Below are positions 58,623 to 64,000 of a DNA stretch of 64,000 nucleotides, piece by piece. Within the stretch, counting starts at the first letter, position 1; every line of letters starts with the position of its first letter. The DNA comes from Ursus arctos (Eukaryota; Chordata; Mammalia; Carnivora; Ursidae), in contig NW_026622786.1 of NCBI RefSeq assembly GCF_023065955.2, positions 47,726,938 to 47,790,937 of the forward strand, in the 5' to 3' direction. Position numbers and translations under genes: made by a program. Under the pieces are notes generated by a model. The model saw only the letters and a list, made by a program, of their open reading frames with translations, had not been told where the DNA came from and made no database searches.

Positions 58623-61600
58623 TTTCATCATCAACATTTTCCTATTGTAAGTTCTAAGATACAAAGTATTTAATGGGGCTAATCAGAAAATGCCATTCTA
58701 CTTTGCTTAAGACTTGGCAACACATCCAGGAAAAGCCAGTAGGAAATAAACAAAAGTGAGGAAACTTTAAAAAGGACTCCTCGATGAAAAATAAAACCCA
58801 AAAAATATATAAATGAACATATTTTTTAGGCCATAGCTAAGAAAGCAGTAGTATGAAAAAAAAATTTTTAATGTTGACCAAGAAGAGAATATTTATAAAC
58901 TGAAATTAACTAAAGATTAACATATACCAAAAACAAAGAAAAACACTACCTGCCAATAAACTTGTAAAGGATGCCTTCCATACACTGTAGCATTTAGAAG
59001 CGGACTGATGAACAACCGAATGAGTGAGTGAGTGAGTGAGTGAGTGACGGACTGAATAAATTAACAAAGGTACTTTAGCTTATATTGTTGAAAACAATCT
59101 CCAGCTGGCAGAATAGGGGCTCCAAGGAAAAACTCAGAGATGAATTTAGGACCATCATTTTTTTCTTTCTGTGCCAAGAATTCTGTGTTTCTCAAGTAAT
59201 TCTGTGTTACCTTTCAACAAAGTAAATGAGGTTTTAATTGGTTCTCTTCCTTGAACTAGAAGATAGGCCCCGGTATCGCTATCAGTGGGAACCTCTTCAC
59301 CAGCATTTTATGTGAACTGGGGCATTACGTCTCTAGTATTTTCAGCCTTCACATTTTTAATTTTTGTCAGGCAGTACTGTAACAAGATCCCCTAAGTCAA
59401 TGTGCTACCAGAGGGGGGAAAAAAACGAAATAAAGAAAGCATCCATATAAAGTAAACAAGTTAGAAAGGCTCATTTTTCATTTGTTAACTAGCCTCCACA
59501 CGGCTGTTGGCTGTGACAACAAATGATTTAATGAGTCCAATTTAAAATAGTCTTGTCTGTATAAGATAGATGTCTTGGAAAATACTTTTTAAAATCTCAC
59601 AGCTATAGCAAAGGCTGCTTCAGTGTACCCTGAGAAAAATCTGCACTGCAGTTCCACATTTTTCTCTAAATACCTTGATAGGCCAGATACCAAGATAGTA
59701 ACAACGAGAAGCGGCATTATTCCTATTGTACCTGTGAACGTTTCCTAATAGTAACTGTTAACAAGATGTTTCAGAAATACCAGCTTAAAAAACCGTAAAA
59801 ATTTATCAGCTGTGTGGAAAAGTGATTAGTGAACAAGAGCCTCTCTGAACTACGTGTTTGTCTTCTCTTCAGTCACTTAAATGGCCCATTAGAGTGATGC
59901 TTTGTCAGGAAAGGACAGTGATGGGGAACGTGATGTGTGTACTGCACGACGACAGGGGAAAGGACTCCTCTCTGGGGTGGGCACTCTCTAGGTTGCTGCA
60001 TTTGAGTGTAGAAAGCTTGTCTACGTATTAGGCTGAAGAGATGAAACCTTCCCAAATCCATTCCTCAAGTTCACAAATACACGTCTTCTTCCTCATGCAC
60101 ATTTCTTAGATTTCAAGAGTAGAGGGAGTAAGAAGCGTTATATCTGAATTCACATGACGCTTCCCTTCATGCAAAGAGCAATTGCATCTTTTTGATCATC
60201 CTCTGACAACAGATAAAACACATTATATAGCTTCTGAGAGGGTCAGGTAGATCCAATTTTGTTGAATGACCTGCCTCGGCTCACAACTAAGTACCTTGTT
60301 TTGTTCTTGGAACATGAATAAGTCTAAATTTGATTAGTCTGAATGTGTATCTTTACTTTTTTGAATGTCTAGATGAGGTGATTATCCAGAATTAACCTTT
60401 GGAAATGAGATTGCCTGAAGTCACCTCCATAATAATATTCCAATTTGCTAAAAATGTCTGAAGATTTCAGGAACGAGAGGCTTGGGCGCCAGTGCTGAAG
60501 GATGTATACACTAAATAAAAGGCTACAAGCCCAGAGAGCAGATGTGCTTCAGAGGCAGACTCCGGATAAAATTATTCAAGAAGTCAAAGAAATGAGAAAA
60601 AGCAATGTCAAAATATTTTCACATGAAAAGAGTAATTAACATATACTGCATAAATTAAAGAAATGTAGACAAACAGACCTAGCCATAATACAAATACCTT
60701 TCCAAGCCAAGTTTTAGTTTAGATAAATATAGTTCATGCAAGTAGAAAAATTTACACCACTTTTCAAAGCCATGCATGTGTCTTCTCTGACTTCTGTAGC
60801 AATCTCAAGGAAACCAGCAGAGGCGGGAGCGTGTGGGACAAATGCTACCAAGAAGATGGAGTAAATTGCCAACTGTCCGGTCTGTACGGGGCATTCACCT
60901 CACCACGCTGAGCTTTGGTTGTGGGACCAAATCGCAGGCCAGCCCTGGAGCAAGCTCTTCTTTGTATGGAGCTAGTAGAAAACAAATTTTAAAATGTCAA
61001 ATGCTGCATGCTATTTTCACACTCCACACTTGTCTCTTCAGTCTTGGATGACTTAAAAAAAAAAAAAAAGGCGTTGAATTTACTGAAAAAAAAAAAAGTT
61101 TTTGTTGGGCTAGCTGTAACAATCCCCTCCATCTAATCTTATCCATGATGTACAAGCCCCAGAACTTTTTTGGTCATGTTTGAAATGGAAATACAATCAG
61201 GGTTCTAGCCTTGAATTATTTGCATATTCATTTACTGTAATACAAATAGATTATTAATCACTGCTATTTTCTACGTTTTAGTCTGACATCTTCAGTAGTT
61301 CCAAATGATATTATTTTGATCCTTACTTTGTTTCTTTAGCATGCAACCTTCCTTTTAATCTCATTCTGCTGTTCTGTCTTCTCTTTGATTTCTTGTTTTA
61401 CTTAATTATATTCTTAAGTTATTTCATAGCGTAAATCTCTTGTGAGGAATTTCTTTCTGTTCCTTGGGTTTTTGTTTCTTCAAAGTTGGGTTTAGTCTTT
61501 TGCATTGTAAATTATTTGAAAAAACAAGTTTTTTTTAAGTTGGTTAGATAGCTGTGCTAAGCCATTTTTTTCCCCATTTGTTCATCCTTGAGCAGTTTTA

Positions 61601-62019
61601 TCCCAATTCTCTAATTTTATTTCTTTTCTTTTCTGTAGTGTAAATATATTCCTGATTCCTTCGTTCAATATCAGAAATGAGTTTGTTTTCTCTTCCAAAC
61701 TACCTATGTACTTTGAGGTGTTATAGTGTTTACGTTCCATGCACAAGGTTACAGGTCTGTAACCTGAGGTCCTGGCAGAAAGGGTAAGGTGAAGAGATCA
61801 AAGTTGACTTGAACTGATCTGCAGTCTCTTCTATAATCCAGGGTTTCTGCTCTGCTGGAATTTGTTAAATGCCCTATACTGAAGCTAAAATTCCCCTAAT
61901 TGTGGAAAATGTGCTAGTCTCAAAGGAATAGTCTCAGCCTTCAGGTTGGTCCTTAAAATTAGTATTAGGATTGCTTCTCTCCAATATCCATTCACTTTCT
62001 CATGAAGTATCATAAGGTG
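58623..62019. other. unique DNA, no mobile element recognised
   Basis: The longest repeat-poor stretch, 3.4 kb. The parts 59120-59750 and 60740-61050 look motif-rich and undegraded. A T-rich stretch lies at about 61260-61640. No exon or promoter can be supported. Confidence 0.4.
59020..59046 (+). repeat. (TGAG)n microsatellite
   Basis: About 6.5 perfect TGAG units. Confidence 0.95.
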
Positions 62020-62395
62020 TGCTCACTGCTCATCAGAATAAAAACTACATATTTGTATCTCCCTTTCAGTTGAGTGTAGTCACCAATTTCTGGCTGACTG
62101 GATGCAAGAAAAGTGTGTAAAAGCTTTCAGGAACCTCCCACAAGAGGCAGTATCCTTGTTCTTTTCTCCATTCCACTGCTTGGAATGTGAATGTCATGTT
62201 CTTTTCCATGAGGTCGAAACAACAAATACTGGATCACAAAGGCAGAAGAAGCCTCAGATTGCCCATTATACACAGCATCATAACCCAGGCCAAGGTCAAC
62301 TCCTGCGACATTTATGTGAGAAAGAAATACATGCATATCTTAATTAGCTACTATTTTCAATTTTCTGTCATTTGTAGCCTAATTTTGACCTAAAT
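62020..62395 (+). mobile_element. MaLR/MLT-like LTR
   Basis: CCTCCCACAAGAGGCAGTAT, CACTGCTTGGAATGTGAATG, GAGAAAGAAATACATGCATA and TGTAGCCTAATTTTGACCTA keep the order of a MaLR-type LTR in sense. Confidence 0.5.
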
Positions 62396-62876
62396 AATTC
62401 AACCTCTTTCAGAGAAAATCAGTACTTGTTCATCTCTATGGTTTCATACTGTCAACCAACCAGTTTGAGAAAGGAAAACAGAAGTATATGCTCCTAATTT
62501 TATTCTCTCTAGATTTGGAAGAAATAATGAGAATTCTCAGAACTCTGTTAACATTCCCAAATGGCTTTTTGGTAATGGGGACAGTTCTGCTCCACTCCAG
62601 AATCTTCTGTTTCTTTCCATAGCTGCTACCTTTCTGAAATGTTTGATATTATGCTGTTTGCCTTTTCTTGTTGATAGTTGTTAGAGACTATATTTTTCAG
62701 CTGAGTTTCTTGTTTATTATATATAAGAGATTCTACAATACAGCTCCATTCTACAATGTTTCCAAAGCTTAAGATTCCATTTCCCTAGCTTTTTGGGGAC
62801 TTGACTGCTTTCTACCCAGGCCTCGAGCTATTTAGTAGATAAACATATCTTACGAAGATGAAAATCAGGGCATAAG
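62396..62876. other. unique DNA
   Basis: Nothing was recognised. Confidence 0.4.
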
Positions 62877-62881
62877 ATCCC

Positions 62882-63299
62882 TGCGATGGTTCACTACATT
62901 TATCAGCTTGACTGGGCAATGGGTGCCCAGATACTTGGTCAAACATTATTTTGAGTGTGTCTGTGAGGGTGTTTTGAATGAGATAACATTTGAATCTGTA
63001 AACTGAATAAAGTAGATTGCTCTCCCTTATGTAGGTGAGCCTCATCTAATCAGTTGAAGGCTTGACTATAACAAAAAGACTGACTTTCTTTTGAGTCAGA
63101 GGAAACTCCTCCTAACTGACTGTCTTCAAACTGGAATATCAGTTTTTTCTTGCCTTCAGATTTAAACTGAAACATTGGCTCTTTCTGGACTTCAAATTAG
63201 CTGGCATTTGGACTGGAAGTACACCATTGGCTCTCCTGAGTCTCTAGTTTGCCAACTGCGTATCTTGGGACTTCTCAGCCTTCATATTGCATGAGCCAA

Positions 63300-63347
<48 letters not shown>

Positions 63348-63391
63348 TTATATATATTATTACATATATAAAGAGAACCCTGACTAATACA
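62882..63391 (+). mobile_element. solo LTR, MaLR/ERVL-like
   Basis: A complete-looking LTR: it starts TGCGATGGTTCACTAC and continues GGTGCCCAGATACTTGGTCA, CTCATCTAATCAGTTGAAGG and TTGCATGAGCCAATTTC, ending AACCCTGACTAATACA. The 5-bp flanks ATCCC (62877-62881) and GTCCC (63392-63396) agree at four positions, as expected for a target duplication. Confidence 0.75.
63303..63342 (+). repeat. (CA)20 microsatellite inside the LTR
   Basis: Twenty perfect CA units followed by TATATTTATATATA, lying between the LTR GCCAATTTC and AGAGAACCCTGAC motifs. Confidence 0.98.
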
Positions 63392-63396
63392 GTCCC

Positions 63397-64000
63397 TGAA
63401 TACTTCTCCTCACTTCCATAAAAAAAGGGGGATTCCAATGAATGAGTGGGTATAATCTCTAGGGAATATCTGGCCATTGATAGACATATCTTGGGATTTA
63501 GAAATAAAATTGATTACAGTATCTTACATGATGAGGTCACAGCTGAGCCAAGGCTCACAGTCAGACTAACTGTCATATGGAGTTAGATGGCATCCTACAC
63601 ATTATTTGTATTCACTGATTTACGTGGGGGTTGATTCACAACACGGTGAGAATAATTCAGATTTATATACACAGACATATTTTTTTTGGATTGGATCGGG
63701 AGAGGGAGAAAGTAAGGTTGCCAGATGGCACAGAAATATGGCAAAGCCCCTGAGAAAGAATCCGTACCAAGGGAAAAAGGAATCTATAATGGCAATTTCA
63801 CAACAGAGTTTGAAGATTAGATGACAGAAAAGACATAGTGAGGTGGCAGATAATAAAATTCCACCCCAATCTGGTGCCCTGGTGGCCATATGCACTCCAA
63901 GAAGATAAAGAATCATGAATGAGAAAAGAAAGTGGATCTCTCCCTAAATAGCTTAACATTTCAGGACCCAAACAACCCTCACTAACCTTGTATGTGAATA
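63397..64000. other. unique DNA
   Basis: No repeat family was recognised. Overlapping 72- and 98-codon frames (63606-63824 plus, 63620-63916 minus) have no known relatives. Confidence 0.4.

Noticed and set aside
1..64000. CRISPR array, operon, phage or plasmid signals
   Set aside because: The sequence is mammalian nuclear DNA. The repeats are dispersed retroelements and microsatellites, with no regularly spaced repeat-spacer pattern.

Overview
This window is nuclear DNA of a carnivoran mammal and contains no intact gene that I can recognise. The taxon signal is the SINE family. Twenty-one tRNA-Lys-derived carnivore SINEs (head GGGGCGCCTGGGTGGCTCAG or its complement) are present. Many carry the CT-rich body and AAATAAATAAATAAAATCT tail common in arctoid carnivorans (bears, giant panda, seals, mustelids). 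A bear or panda is my preferred reading, but the sequence alone does not fix the species. The DNA is AT-rich, with no CpG island, no tRNA or rRNA gene, no CRISPR array and no open frame that reads as a conserved exon. It is best described as intergenic or deep-intronic.

Layout. 0-5.3 kb: young SINEs, an antisense MLT1-like LTR and old L1/HAL1-like sequence. 5.8-9.4 kb: a decayed endogenous retrovirus with a protease/reverse-transcriptase fragment, interrupted on the minus strand by a processed glutathione peroxidase 1 (GPX1-like) pseudogene. In that pseudogene the selenocysteine TGA codon has become CGA. 9.7-13.3 kb: L1 segments in both orientations, one holding an internally deleted Tigger1-type transposon. 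13.3-13.7 kb: two opposite SINEs that used the same target. 13.7-15.9 kb: unique AT-rich DNA with homeodomain-type motifs. 15.9-18.8 kb: a four-level nest (L1, LTR-like element, Tigger1, SINE) with a 111-bp tandem duplication at one junction. 21.4-23.8 kb: an L1 interrupted by an unassigned block bounded by direct repeats. 24-40 kb: SINEs, L2, MIR and hAT fragments in unique DNA. 39.6-41.2 kb: another L1 with a nested SINE and LTR. 41-64 kb: mostly unique DNA with MIR, L2 and old LTRs, only three SINEs and several stretches that could be conserved non-coding elements.

No genes act together here; the content is a record of mobile-element insertion. I found no evidence for an undescribed biological system. 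The best observations are the GPX1-like pseudogene with its mutated Sec codon and decayed SECIS, the shared-deletion Tigger1 pair, the double SINE insertion, the unassigned block at 22.1-22.85 kb, and the sharp drop in SINE density after 40.2 kb. Family names rest on my recognition of consensus features; I ran no search.
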